Under the pieces are notes generated by a model. That model searched no databases. It saw nothing but the letters and a program-made list of their open reading frames with translations, and was not told the DNA's origin. A stretch of DNA of 6,508 nucleotides. Source: Chlamydiota bacterium (GTDB lineage: Bacteria; Chlamydiota; Chlamydiia; Chlamydiales; Rhabdochlamydiaceae). Location: positions 1 to 6,508 of the forward strand of contig VGMB01000092.1 of the NCBI GenBank assembly GCA_016866585.1, read 5' to 3'. The translations under genes were made by a program, and so were the position numbers. Shown here piece after piece: positions 1 through 6,508 of the stretch; position 1 is the stretch's first letter; every line of letters starts with the position of its first letter.

Positions 1-867
1 ACTGAAAAATGAAATCTTACTGCTTTGATAATCTATTAGATAAGCGTCTGGAATTTGATGAAAAAATGGTTGTTTGGAAAGCAGACATTCCGAAAATGGA
101 ATCATAGATCCTGTATTCGTCGCAGCGTCCAAGGGTTGGTATGGCACTTCAAAATCTGCGACACCCAGGTTCATAAGCTGCATTGCATCTAAAGTTAGAA
201 GCTTACCTTTTCGCGAGATAATCTTATCAGGATTTTTACCCGTAGTGATGATATCTGTCTCAGACTCTAAACGACAAACCTGCCCTGATCGAATAACAAG
301 GATAATGTCCTTATCAACCATTGCCTCAGCTATTAGGGGATCTCTACCAAAAAAGCGCGCAGCATTGGCAAACTCTGCCCTAAGAGCAGAATTGACTTTC
401 TCTGAAGCTGTCTCCATCTTACCCTGTTCTGCCATGAGTACGGGCTCAGCTGCTCCCATGCTAGCATCGGGGGTTATTCCTATAAAGCGACAAGAATACG
501 CCATAAGAGCACCGGCAGAAAGAGCCCAGTTATCAATAAAAGCAACAACAGGGATGCCATCCTGACTGTCTAGTTTTTTTAGCTCTTGAGAGATCTTAAG
601 GGCTGCAAATACCTCTCCACCTGGGGAGTCTATATCGAAAACAACAAAAGGAACCTTATATTTTTTAAACTCCTCTATTGCGAACTTAACATACAAGTAG
701 GTCGACTCTTGGATAGGATTATCTTTACTTAGCTTCAAATAACCTATCGGATTCGCTCCCTCTTTGTTGTAGATAATATGATCGGAAAGCTTTTTTTCCA
801 AAGGATCAGAAAAGAGCATCAACGGAAGCAAAAAAAACAGTAGCAGACAGGTCTTGATCATTTGCAT
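1..867 (-). CDS. NfeD-type / ClpP-class (S49-like) membrane serine protease, C-terminus cut by window edge
   Basis: This open frame of 289 codons has no stop before the left edge, so the C-terminus is missing. The N-terminus (MQMIK, then a hydrophobic stretch at about residues 7-19 ending in LFS-D) is a probable signal peptide or membrane anchor. The rest matches the ClpP/crotonase-fold protease domain of the NfeD family: D80-S-P-G-G84 (oxyanion-loop region), the nucleophile motif A-L-S117-A-G-A, then S-M-G-A-A-E-P-V (136-143). K157 lies 40 residues after S117, close to the Ser97/Lys138 spacing of the Pyrococcus PH1510 Ser-Lys dyad. A K-V-N-S-A-L-R helix and an L-T-L-D-A-M...G-V-A-D segment (about 225-238) follow. 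Known members cleave membrane-associated proteins such as stomatin; the substrate here is unknown. The first ATG (867) is preferred over a second at 861 because an AGGA lies 7 nt upstream. The gene lies 9 bp after hemL, probably in one transcript. Whether a C-terminal membrane or OB-fold NfeD domain follows cannot be seen. SppA/SohB is the alternative family. Confidence 0.82.
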   Translation of the reverse strand, partial: MQMIKTCLLLFFLLPLMLFSDPLEKKLSDHIIYNKEGANPIGYLKLSKDNPIQESTYLYVKFAIEEFKKYKVPFVVFDIDSPGGEVFAALKISQELKKLDSQDGIPVVAFIDNWALSAGALMAYSCRFIGITPDASMGAAEPVLMAEQGKMETASEKVNSALRAEFANAARFFGRDPLIAEAMVDKDIILVIRSGQVCRLESETDIITTGKNPDKIISRKGKLLTLDAMQLMNLGVADFEVPYQPLDAATNTGSMIPFSECLLSKQPFFHQIPDAYLIDYQSSKISFFS

Positions 868-874
868 ATATAGT

Positions 875-878
875 TCCT
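875..878 (-). promoter_or_regulatory. Ribosome binding site of the NfeD-type protease
   Basis: On the minus strand AGGA sits 7 nt before the ATG at 867 and overlaps the last two bases of the hemL TAG stop (879-877). This spacing favours the first of two in-frame ATGs. It also suggests that ribosomes finishing hemL can reinitiate on the protease gene. Confidence 0.6.
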
Positions 879-2160
879 ACATTTTTGAAAAGAAACGTAA
901 AATTCTATCTCTTGTTCTGACAAGATTTTCAATTTTATGAGAGCTTGAAACAAAATTGCTCTCAAATTGCGATGGGGCCATGTATATCCCTTCAGAAAAT
1001 AAATACTCATAAAACATTTTAAATTTATTTTCATCTACACCTGCTAAGTCTTCCTTGCACCGTATGGGCTTGGGGCTAAAGAAAAACGTGAACATAGATC
1101 CCACCCTTTGAAGCTGGACATCAAGCCCCCGATCCTCTATCACCTGCTGTATAGGATCCAAAAGAATATTAGCCTTTGTCTCAAGATCGCTATAAAAACT
1201 GGGAACTTGCAGCTTGGTTAGTGTTACAATACCAGCTTGCATAGCCAGTGGATTACCTGAAAGGGTTCCTGCCTGGTACACGCCACCAAGAGGTGATAGG
1301 CAGTCCATGACATCACTACGCCCTCCAAAGGCTGCCGCAGGTAGACCACCACCAACGATTTTTCCAAAGCAAAAAAGATCTGGCTTAACGCCGTATATTT
1401 CAGAAGCCCCTTTTAATCCCACCCTAAATCCGGTGATCACCTCGTCAAATATAAGGAGAGCTTCTTTTTTTTCCGTTTCTTCCCTTAGCATCTGCATAAA
1501 CTCTTGGGACGCTGGAACAACACCCATGTTAGCCGCAACGGGCTCGAGGATAACGGCCGCCAGGTCATCTATCTGTCGAAGTACTGTGCGGACGAGCTCA
1601 ACATCGTTATAAGGCAGTGATATGGTGTATTTCACCATTTCTCTAGGAACACCAAGAGAAGAGGATTCTGGAAGAAGAGAGACCGAAGAGCCAGACTGTA
1701 TTAGTAGGCTGTCAACGTGACCATGGTAGTTACCATTGAACTTAACAATTGTATTTTTGCCCGTAAACCCACGCGATAGACGTATGGCACTCATGACAGC
1801 TTCAGTGCCAGATGAAACAAAGCGCACTTTATCAAGGCCTGGAACTATCGATGTTATCATATAGGCCATATCTCTTTCGACTTCCGTCATGATGCCAAAT
1901 GTAGACCCAAGCTTCAATTGATGATAGACATTTTCAACAACATCGTCATCTGCATGTCCTAAAATAAGAGCTCCCCAACTCATACAGTAATCGATGTATG
2001 GGTTTCCGTCGACATCCCAAATCATATCGCCCTTTCCACTCTTTACGACCATAGGAAGCATATTTAATTCCTTAAAACTTCTTACGGGTGAATTTACCCC
2101 TCCAGGAATGACCCCACAGGAAGAGATATATACTTGTCTAGCCTTTTCACGCACCGTCAT
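877..2160 (-). CDS. hemL: Glutamate-1-semialdehyde 2,1-aminomutase (HemL)
   Basis: This cytoplasmic, PLP-dependent class-III aminotransferase converts glutamate-1-semialdehyde to 5-aminolevulinate, the last step of the C5 route to haem and other tetrapyrroles. The protein is 427 residues, the normal family length (about 425-430), and appears complete. Family landmarks occur in order: I-P-G-G-V-N-S-P-V-R near the N-terminus (18-27), S-S-G-T-E-A (116-121, phosphate binding), N-Y-H-G-H (144-148), the cofactor aspartate in F-D-E-V-I-T-G-F-R (238-246, D239), the Schiff-base lysine K267 in F-G-K-I-V-G-G-G, and Q-A-G-T-L-S-G-N-P (296-304). The G-K-I-V-G-G-G and A-G-T-L-S-G-N-P signatures separate it from acetylornithine and other class-III transaminases. 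The start at 2160 is supported by GGAG 6 nt upstream. It is first in the minus-strand pair, 9 bp ahead of the NfeD-type protease. It diverges from tamA. Confidence 0.97.
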   Translation of the reverse strand: MTVREKARQVYISSCGVIPGGVNSPVRSFKELNMLPMVVKSGKGDMIWDVDGNPYIDYCMSWGALILGHADDDVVENVYHQLKLGSTFGIMTEVERDMAYMITSIVPGLDKVRFVSSGTEAVMSAIRLSRGFTGKNTIVKFNGNYHGHVDSLLIQSGSSVSLLPESSSLGVPREMVKYTISLPYNDVELVRTVLRQIDDLAAVILEPVAANMGVVPASQEFMQMLREETEKKEALLIFDEVITGFRVGLKGASEIYGVKPDLFCFGKIVGGGLPAAAFGGRSDVMDCLSPLGGVYQAGTLSGNPLAMQAGIVTLTKLQVPSFYSDLETKANILLDPIQQVIEDRGLDVQLQRVGSMFTFFFSPKPIRCKEDLAGVDENKFKMFYEYLFSEGIYMAPSQFESNFVSSSHKIENLVRTRDRILRFFSKM

Positions 2161-2166
2161 AACAAA

Positions 2167-2170
2167 CTCC
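2167..2170 (-). promoter_or_regulatory. Ribosome binding site of hemL
   Basis: On the minus strand GGAG lies 6 nt before the ATG at 2160, a good Shine-Dalgarno match at normal spacing, and it fixes the hemL start. Confidence 0.75.
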
Positions 2171-2200
2171 GTAATGATTTTTTTTGTTTTTAAATACTGT

Positions 2201-2229
2201 CTTATAGAAAATCACTCAAACCAATACAA
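2201..2229 (-). promoter_or_regulatory. Predicted sigma-70-type promoter for hemL
   Basis: Reading the minus strand, a -35-like TTGTAT (2229-2224) is followed after exactly 17 bp by TATAAG (2206-2201), five of six matches to the -10 consensus. It would give a leader of roughly 30 nt, A-rich and ending in the GGAG ribosome site. The -35 matches only three of six positions, so the call rests mainly on the -10, the spacing and the position. Confidence 0.5.
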
Positions 2230-2238
2230 ATCAAGCGC

Positions 2239-2244
2239 TATAAT
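2239..2244 (+). promoter_or_regulatory. Predicted -10 element for the tamA-tamB transcript
   Basis: A perfect TATAAT lies 17 bp before the GTG start of tamA. No good -35 is seen at 16-18 bp upstream (for example TCAAAC at 2216-2221), and there is no TGn extension, so an activator or a relaxed -35 would be needed. Transcription from here would begin about 2250 and give a leader of only about 10-18 nt. The hemL -35 falls inside the would-be spacer of this promoter. Confidence 0.45.
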
Positions 2245-2261
2245 TGCATGAGACCTCATAA

Positions 2262-4046
2262 GTGATAATGATAAGACAGCACGCGAAAAAAATATTCTTT
2301 TTCTTGGTCATATCTTGCTCTCCTTTGCAGGGATCTACCTCTTATTCTGTCGAATATTTAGGGCTCGATGACAGCTCAGCACTTAAAACGATCAAATCAA
2401 CAACCCAGTTAAATACGCTCAAAAAAAGACCTCCAGACTCAATCAATGCTGTAAGATACAGAGCAGAGTCTGACATACCCAGGATTTTATCTATTCTAAG
2501 ATCTTATGGCTATTACGAAGCGACTGTCGAATTGCAACTAGAAGAGGGGCAAGATGAAGTTTTTGTTATTGTCAACATTACTCCTGGGCCAATTTATAAG
2601 ATCGAAAGTTTCGATGTAATGCTCTACAACACAAATAAAAATCTGAAAGTAGACTGCCCTGATGTGTCAGTGAAAAATATAGGCATCACTATCGGCAAAC
2701 AGATGAATGCTAAGCGTGTTGTAAGATCAGAAGGCAAGATCTTATCCCTACTTTCTGAGTGTGGGTACCCTCTTGCCCGCATAGAAAATAAAGAGATCGT
2801 TGCAGATGGAGACACTAAAAAAGTTAAAATAACAATAGATGTAAATACGGGACCTCTTTGTCAATTTGGAGCTCTTAACATAAAAGGAAACACCTCTGTC
2901 AAAGATGTATTTATTCAAAACAAATTGGAATGGAGACGAGGTGATACCTATAGGCAGTCTGATGTAGAAGAAACACAAAGGGTTCTTGTCGACTCGGGGC
3001 TGTTTAGCGCCGTCATTATAACGCCTGGTGAGCAGCTCGACGAAACCCAGCAACTACCTGTAGTCATAGAAGTAGCAGAAAGCAAGCATCATAGCATCAA
3101 CGCCGGTATAAGCTACCAAACATATTTTGGTCCCGGTTTAACGTTTGGTTGGGAGGATCGTAATATAGGAGGTGTAGGACAAAAGCTCTCTTTGCAAGCC
3201 GATGTGACGCAAATCAGCCATACGGGCCTTGCCACCTATATTTTTCCCAACTTCAAAAGAATAGGACAAGATTACGTATGGCAAGCCCAGGCAATGCATG
3301 AGGACATCATCCCCTATAGTGAACGTACTTATAACTTGACCAATCGCATTGAAAGAAGGATAGGAAAAAAAATTAGGATGTCATTTGGTGGAAAAGTAGA
3401 ACGGCTGTTTGTAACGGCAAGCGCGCAAAATGGCAACTACTATCTAGTCGAAGCTCCCATCTACTTTGCCTGGAACGGCTCCAACAGCCTACTCAATCCG
3501 ACACAAGGTGTGTTTTTTGAATATACTGGCTGCCCGAGCCTTATTTTAAATAAAAAGAAAAATGGGTATTTCAACAACGTATTTGCTGTGAGCCAATACC
3601 TACCAGTAACAAAAAAGCACGAATTAGTATTTGCTCACAAACTGACTGTCGGATCTATTTTTAGTAAAAACGAAGAAGCAGTCCCGCTTTCCAAGCGGTT
3701 TTATGGTGGATCGGAAGAAGATCTAAGGGGTTATGCATACCAGTCTGTGAGTCCTCTTAAGCGTCACCATAAGCCATACGGAGGTAGATCTGAAATATTT
3801 TATACCATTGAAACACGATATAGGGTATCTAAATCGATCGGCTTCGTCCCCTTTTTCGATCTAGGTAACGTATATACAAACATACTACCGACACTAAAGG
3901 GGAAATGGCTAAAGTCTGTGGGGCTTGGTCTTAGATACTTCTCGTTCATGGGGCCTTTTAGGGTAGATGTAGGCTTCCCTCTTAACAAAAGGGAAGAATT
4001 AGATAATAACTTTAGGATTTTAGTAAGTATTGGACAAACATTCTGA
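2262..4046 (+). CDS. tamA: TamA-like Omp85 outer-membrane protein (three POTRA domains plus beta-barrel)
   Basis: This is an outer-membrane member of the Omp85/BamA superfamily, probably the barrel subunit of the translocation and assembly module. It has 594 residues, against about 577 in E. coli TamA. Residues 1-24 form a signal peptide (R5, K9, K10, then IFFFLVIS). Three POTRA domains follow at about 27-111, 112-200 and 201-272; the third has the typical L-N-I-K-G-N-T and V-D-S-G-L-F segments. The barrel spans about 276-594, with the loop-6 motif G-G-S-E-E-D-L-R489-G-Y (the conserved RGF/RGY arginine), F-F-D-L-G-N-V-Y (531-538), and G-L-G-L-R...G-P-F-R-V-D-V-G-F-P-L (554-574), ending in phenylalanine as outer-membrane barrels do. 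Three rather than five POTRAs and the adjoining tamB-like gene favour TamA over BamA. The frame opens at GTG 2262; ATG 2268 gives a protein two residues shorter and is equally possible. Its stop overlaps the tamB start. A lipobox-like V-I-S-C19 is unusual. Confidence 0.88.
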   Translation: MIMIRQHAKKIFFFLVISCSPLQGSTSYSVEYLGLDDSSALKTIKSTTQLNTLKKRPPDSINAVRYRAESDIPRILSILRSYGYYEATVELQLEEGQDEVFVIVNITPGPIYKIESFDVMLYNTNKNLKVDCPDVSVKNIGITIGKQMNAKRVVRSEGKILSLLSECGYPLARIENKEIVADGDTKKVKITIDVNTGPLCQFGALNIKGNTSVKDVFIQNKLEWRRGDTYRQSDVEETQRVLVDSGLFSAVIITPGEQLDETQQLPVVIEVAESKHHSINAGISYQTYFGPGLTFGWEDRNIGGVGQKLSLQADVTQISHTGLATYIFPNFKRIGQDYVWQAQAMHEDIIPYSERTYNLTNRIERRIGKKIRMSFGGKVERLFVTASAQNGNYYLVEAPIYFAWNGSNSLLNPTQGVFFEYTGCPSLILNKKKNGYFNNVFAVSQYLPVTKKHELVFAHKLTVGSIFSKNEEAVPLSKRFYGGSEEDLRGYAYQSVSPLKRHHKPYGGRSEIFYTIETRYRVSKSIGFVPFFDLGNVYTNILPTLKGKWLKSVGLGLRYFSFMGPFRVDVGFPLNKREELDNNFRILVSIGQTF

Positions 4047-4048
4047 TG
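4044..4048 (+). promoter_or_regulatory. TGATG stop/start overlap coupling tamA and tamB
   Basis: The TGA stop of tamA (4044-4046) shares its A with the ATG of tamB (4046-4048). Only a weak GGA (4032-4034, 11 nt upstream) could serve as a ribosome site. tamB translation therefore probably depends on ribosomes terminating on tamA, which would keep the two partners in proportion. Confidence 0.7.
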
Positions 4049-6508
4049 AATAAACACGTTGGCCTTTTAGTAAAAGTTTTCATTATTTTGAAATTCTTTA
4101 TATTCATAGTCTTTGTTGGTGGAGTCATCTTCCTACAAACGTCATGGTCAAAAGAAAAGATCAAGAATTTCATCGTAAAAAAAGCCGAAGAAAATGGGCT
4201 AGACATCGAAATATCCAACATTGAAGGTATACTTCCTTTAAAATGGTCTTTATCAAACGTTACCTTAAGATTTAATGACGGATCTATCTTCAAACTTGAT
4301 CAGCTTAAAATAAGGATCGCAATCTTTTCACTTATCAAAAACAAATTTGTGATCAGCTATTTCAGCGCCAGAGAAGGCACATACATCTTCTCTTCTCCCA
4401 AACTTGATTGGAATGATCTACAAAATCTAGACATCAAACTACCAAAAATAAACAACCTCCCGTTTTCTCTAGCTTCCAGACATGTACTTGTGCGCAAGAT
4501 GAACTTCATTAATAGCGCAACCAATACAGAGCATGCAGCATCTTTTCGTGGAGACTTAAGTATAAACCAGCAAATGACAAAGATTTATGCCGACATTAAA
4601 ATATCAAGTGTTGATGTAAGCAAAACATTTTCTAGATTGTTTTTAAATGCAAATAAAGAGACAAATTCCGTTTTATCACGTCTAGACCTAGAGTTCCACT
4701 CAACACAGTCGCTAAGCGCTGTTGTCGTCACACCCTTTGATGTAGATTTCAAGATAAAATCCTCTTTATCAGGCTCTTGGAATAGCTTTAAAGGGCTAAT
4801 TGAAAATTGCCCATCTGAGCAGGAACCCATAAAAGTAGCGTTTGCCATATCTGCTCTTGATGTCAAAGCTCCGTCCCTACCTATTTTGAACGACTCATGG
4901 CATTCTAAATCTGCATTTCTTCTGCACTGTAATAAAGACATAGAATGTAGAAAGCTATCTATAAAAAGCAGTGTTTTAGACTTTAACGGTTCGTTCTTTT
5001 TTTCTACATCAAAAGGCGTTGAGAGGCTGGTGTCTGATTTTAAAATACTAGATCTATCTAGGTTGAAAACTACTTATCCAATAAATATGGAAGGCAGCCT
5101 TCAAGCAACAACTTGTTATAAAGACCAAAAAGCCAGTGGATCTATTACCTTTCAAGATCTAAAAATAGAAAACCAAGTAATAAAAAACACAAAACTTAAC
5201 GCTCTTGCCTCTAAAAAAGAAGATTCATGGGTATGCAGCGTTAAAGGGAACCTAGGTATAGATTCCCTAGAATTCGACCTCAAAGCCAATATGATTTGCA
5301 ATAAGGAAGCAGTTAAAGTTAGGGATTTTCTATTAAAGACCGGTGACGCCACACTTAATGTACAAGGTCTTTTTCTCACTGAAAATGACAAGCTTGAATT
5401 AGACAGCTTTTTATATATGCCCAACCTTAGAATATTTAGGTCACTACTTCCCAGAGATTCCAACCTAGATGGAGCTATAGGAGGTGAATTCCATATAACT
5501 TCAGAGCTTGGCAGCGCAAGAGATTCTATTGGTAACGATGTACGTGGCCATCTTATTTTCAAGAACGTACGATACTTTGACAAATTAATTTCTTTTGCAT
5601 CCCTAGACTACCAAACCGACAATATATTCACATTTGCTTCTAAAAAGGTAGACATAGAAGCTAGCAATCTACTTATAAAAAATTTATTCATCTCCGATTT
5701 AAACGTTCGAACAGAACAAAATGGAAAAACAAACCCTTTTAGCCTATCAGGACACGGTATTTGGAAAGATAAAGTGAATTTTTTCTCAGAGGGTTCTTGG
5801 TCCAGAAAAGATGACAACTGGGCTATCGCACTTAACAATCTTCATGGTGAGATTCTGAGAAAGAAATTTTCTAATGCGCACCCCTTTTCGATAGAAATAC
5901 AGCCTGGGCTATTTTCCATCAATTCCATGCTGATGAACACAGGTGAAGGGCTTTTGATGCTAGATACTAAGATCTCAAAAGAAAATGCTAAGATATCTTG
6001 CAAAGCAGAGCACCTGCCTCTTGACATACTCACAATATCGCATCCTGGAGTTTTTTTAGAGGGAACAACCTCTTTTGATGGGATGCTTGATGCAAGTAAA
6101 GATAAAAACAAAGGATATTTCAATCTAACGTTAGAGCAAATCGATGTATCACAGCAGGGAAAAGAAGATAACTTCCAAGCCAAAGGAACAATTCAAGCAC
6201 ATCTAGATAATGACAAAATGCAACTCTTTGCTCACATATATGGAAAAGAACAACAGTTTGTAGATGCAACTGCAACAATACCTATGGATATACGCTTGGA
6301 TCCATTCTTTTTATGCCCAAGCAAAAAAAGAGAAGTATCGGCACAAATTACATGCGAAGGGGCGCTAGAATCCATATTTGACTTCATTAATATAGGAAGC
6401 CAAAAGACCAGTGGCCTACTCACCTCTCACCTGTTTTTATCCAGATCTGCAGAAGTGCCTTCATTACAAGGGGATATCAACATCCAAAATGGCAGTTACG
6501 AAAACTAT
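4046..6508 (+). CDS. tamB: TamB-like (AsmA/DUF490 superfamily) inner-membrane-anchored periplasmic protein, C-terminus cut by window edge
   Basis: An uninterrupted frame of 821 codons runs to the right edge. E. coli TamB is about 1259 residues, so roughly the last third, with the diagnostic C-terminal TamB/DUF490 domain, is probably missing. A single N-terminal membrane helix (about 11-30) is followed by a region very like the TamB N-terminus: L-D-I-E-I-S-N-I-E-G at about 52-61, then W-S-L-S-N-V-T-L-R-F, D-Q-L-K-I-R-I and I-S-Y-F-S-A-R-E-G. The remainder is a long run of alternating polar and apolar short beta-strands with recurring patterns such as 'x-L-x-G-x-F-x', as expected of the hydrophobic beta-groove that links inner and outer membranes. 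TamB proteins work with TamA in outer-membrane protein assembly and are also linked to phospholipid transport. The one-base overlap with tamA supports this assignment. Nine cysteines (255, 295, 301, 357, 397, 418, 652, 757, 770) are present. Other AsmA-like proteins (YhdP, YdbH) are the alternatives. Confidence 0.85.
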   Translation, partial: MNKHVGLLVKVFIILKFFIFIVFVGGVIFLQTSWSKEKIKNFIVKKAEENGLDIEISNIEGILPLKWSLSNVTLRFNDGSIFKLDQLKIRIAIFSLIKNKFVISYFSAREGTYIFSSPKLDWNDLQNLDIKLPKINNLPFSLASRHVLVRKMNFINSATNTEHAASFRGDLSINQQMTKIYADIKISSVDVSKTFSRLFLNANKETNSVLSRLDLEFHSTQSLSAVVVTPFDVDFKIKSSLSGSWNSFKGLIENCPSEQEPIKVAFAISALDVKAPSLPILNDSWHSKSAFLLHCNKDIECRKLSIKSSVLDFNGSFFFSTSKGVERLVSDFKILDLSRLKTTYPINMEGSLQATTCYKDQKASGSITFQDLKIENQVIKNTKLNALASKKEDSWVCSVKGNLGIDSLEFDLKANMICNKEAVKVRDFLLKTGDATLNVQGLFLTENDKLELDSFLYMPNLRIFRSLLPRDSNLDGAIGGEFHITSELGSARDSIGNDVRGHLIFKNVRYFDKLISFASLDYQTDNIFTFASKKVDIEASNLLIKNLFISDLNVRTEQNGKTNPFSLSGHGIWKDKVNFFSEGSWSRKDDNWAIALNNLHGEILRKKFSNAHPFSIEIQPGLFSINSMLMNTGEGLLMLDTKISKENAKISCKAEHLPLDILTISHPGVFLEGTTSFDGMLDASKDKNKGYFNLTLEQIDVSQQGKEDNFQAKGTIQAHLDNDKMQLFAHIYGKEQQFVDATATIPMDIRLDPFFLCPSKKREVSAQITCEGALESIFDFINIGSQKTSGLLTSHLFLSRSAEVPSLQGDINIQNGSYENY

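Noticed and set aside
74..565. Plus-strand open frame of 163 codons
   Set aside because: It lies wholly antisense to the NfeD-type protease, whose translation shows clear family motifs. Its own product is a low-complexity Ser/Ala/Arg-rich sequence with no recognisable domain.
1214..1612. Plus-strand open frame of 132 codons inside hemL
   Set aside because: It is the antisense shadow of the conserved central part of hemL; the product is Ser/Pro/Arg-rich and matches no family I recognise.
2178..2191. T-run on the plus strand as a possible intrinsic terminator
   Set aside because: No GC-rich stem precedes it, and it sits between divergent genes where no transcript should end. It fits an A-rich leader of the hemL transcript better.
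1994..2251. Plus-strand open frame of 85 codons spanning the 5' end of hemL and the intergenic region
   Set aside because: Most of it is antisense to hemL, it has no family features, and it crosses the predicted promoters.
2497..2745. AAGATCTTAT occurring twice in tamA (2498-2507, within a 10-bp perfect palindrome, and 2736-2745)
   Set aside because: The two copies are read in different frames inside the coding sequence, and the palindrome is too short to distinguish from chance.
2624..3053. Two overlapping minus-strand open frames inside tamA
   Set aside because: They are antisense to the POTRA 2-3 coding region, lack plausible ribosome sites and have no recognisable domains.
3800..4293. 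Minus-strand open frames across the tamA/tamB junction
   Set aside because: They are antisense to the conserved end of the TamA barrel and to the TamB membrane anchor; no supporting features.
4585..6423. Several minus-strand open frames inside tamB
   Set aside because: The plus-strand frame is open without interruption from 4046 to 6508 and has the expected anchor and beta-rich character. The minus-strand frames are short, scattered and Ser/Leu-rich as antisense frames usually are.

Overview
The window comes from a moderately AT-rich Gram-negative (diderm) bacterium. The outer-membrane Omp85 protein and its TamB-type partner require an outer membrane. Glutamate-1-semialdehyde aminotransferase (hemL) indicates tetrapyrrole synthesis by the C5 (glutamyl-tRNA) route. 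The cysteine-containing envelope proteins and the general character of the proteins would suit an environmental member of the Chlamydiota. That placement is only an impression and needs a database search.

Layout: four protein genes fill nearly all of the window in two divergent pairs. On the minus strand, hemL (877-2160) is followed after 9 bp by a ClpP-class/NfeD-type membrane serine protease (1-867), which runs off the left edge. On the plus strand, a TamA-like Omp85 protein (2262-4046) overlaps by one base a TamB-like protein (4046 to the right edge, C-terminus missing). The only non-coding stretch of any size is the ~100 bp between hemL and tamA. It carries plausible, interleaved sigma-70-type promoters for both directions. 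No RNA genes, mobile elements, CRISPR arrays or convincing terminators were seen.

How the genes work together: TamA and TamB would form the translocation and assembly module. TamA is an outer-membrane 16-strand barrel with three periplasmic POTRA domains. TamB is an inner-membrane-anchored, periplasm-spanning beta-rich protein linked to outer-membrane protein assembly and to phospholipid transport. The tight stop/start overlap supports co-translation of the two. hemL and the NfeD-type protease are probably cotranscribed, but no functional link between haem synthesis and this protease is evident.

Nothing here looks like a wholly new system. The most interesting details are a lipobox-like motif at the TamA signal peptide (a possible lipoprotein form, comparable to TamL of Bacteroidetes), the nine cysteines in the visible part of TamB, and the hemL/NfeD pairing.
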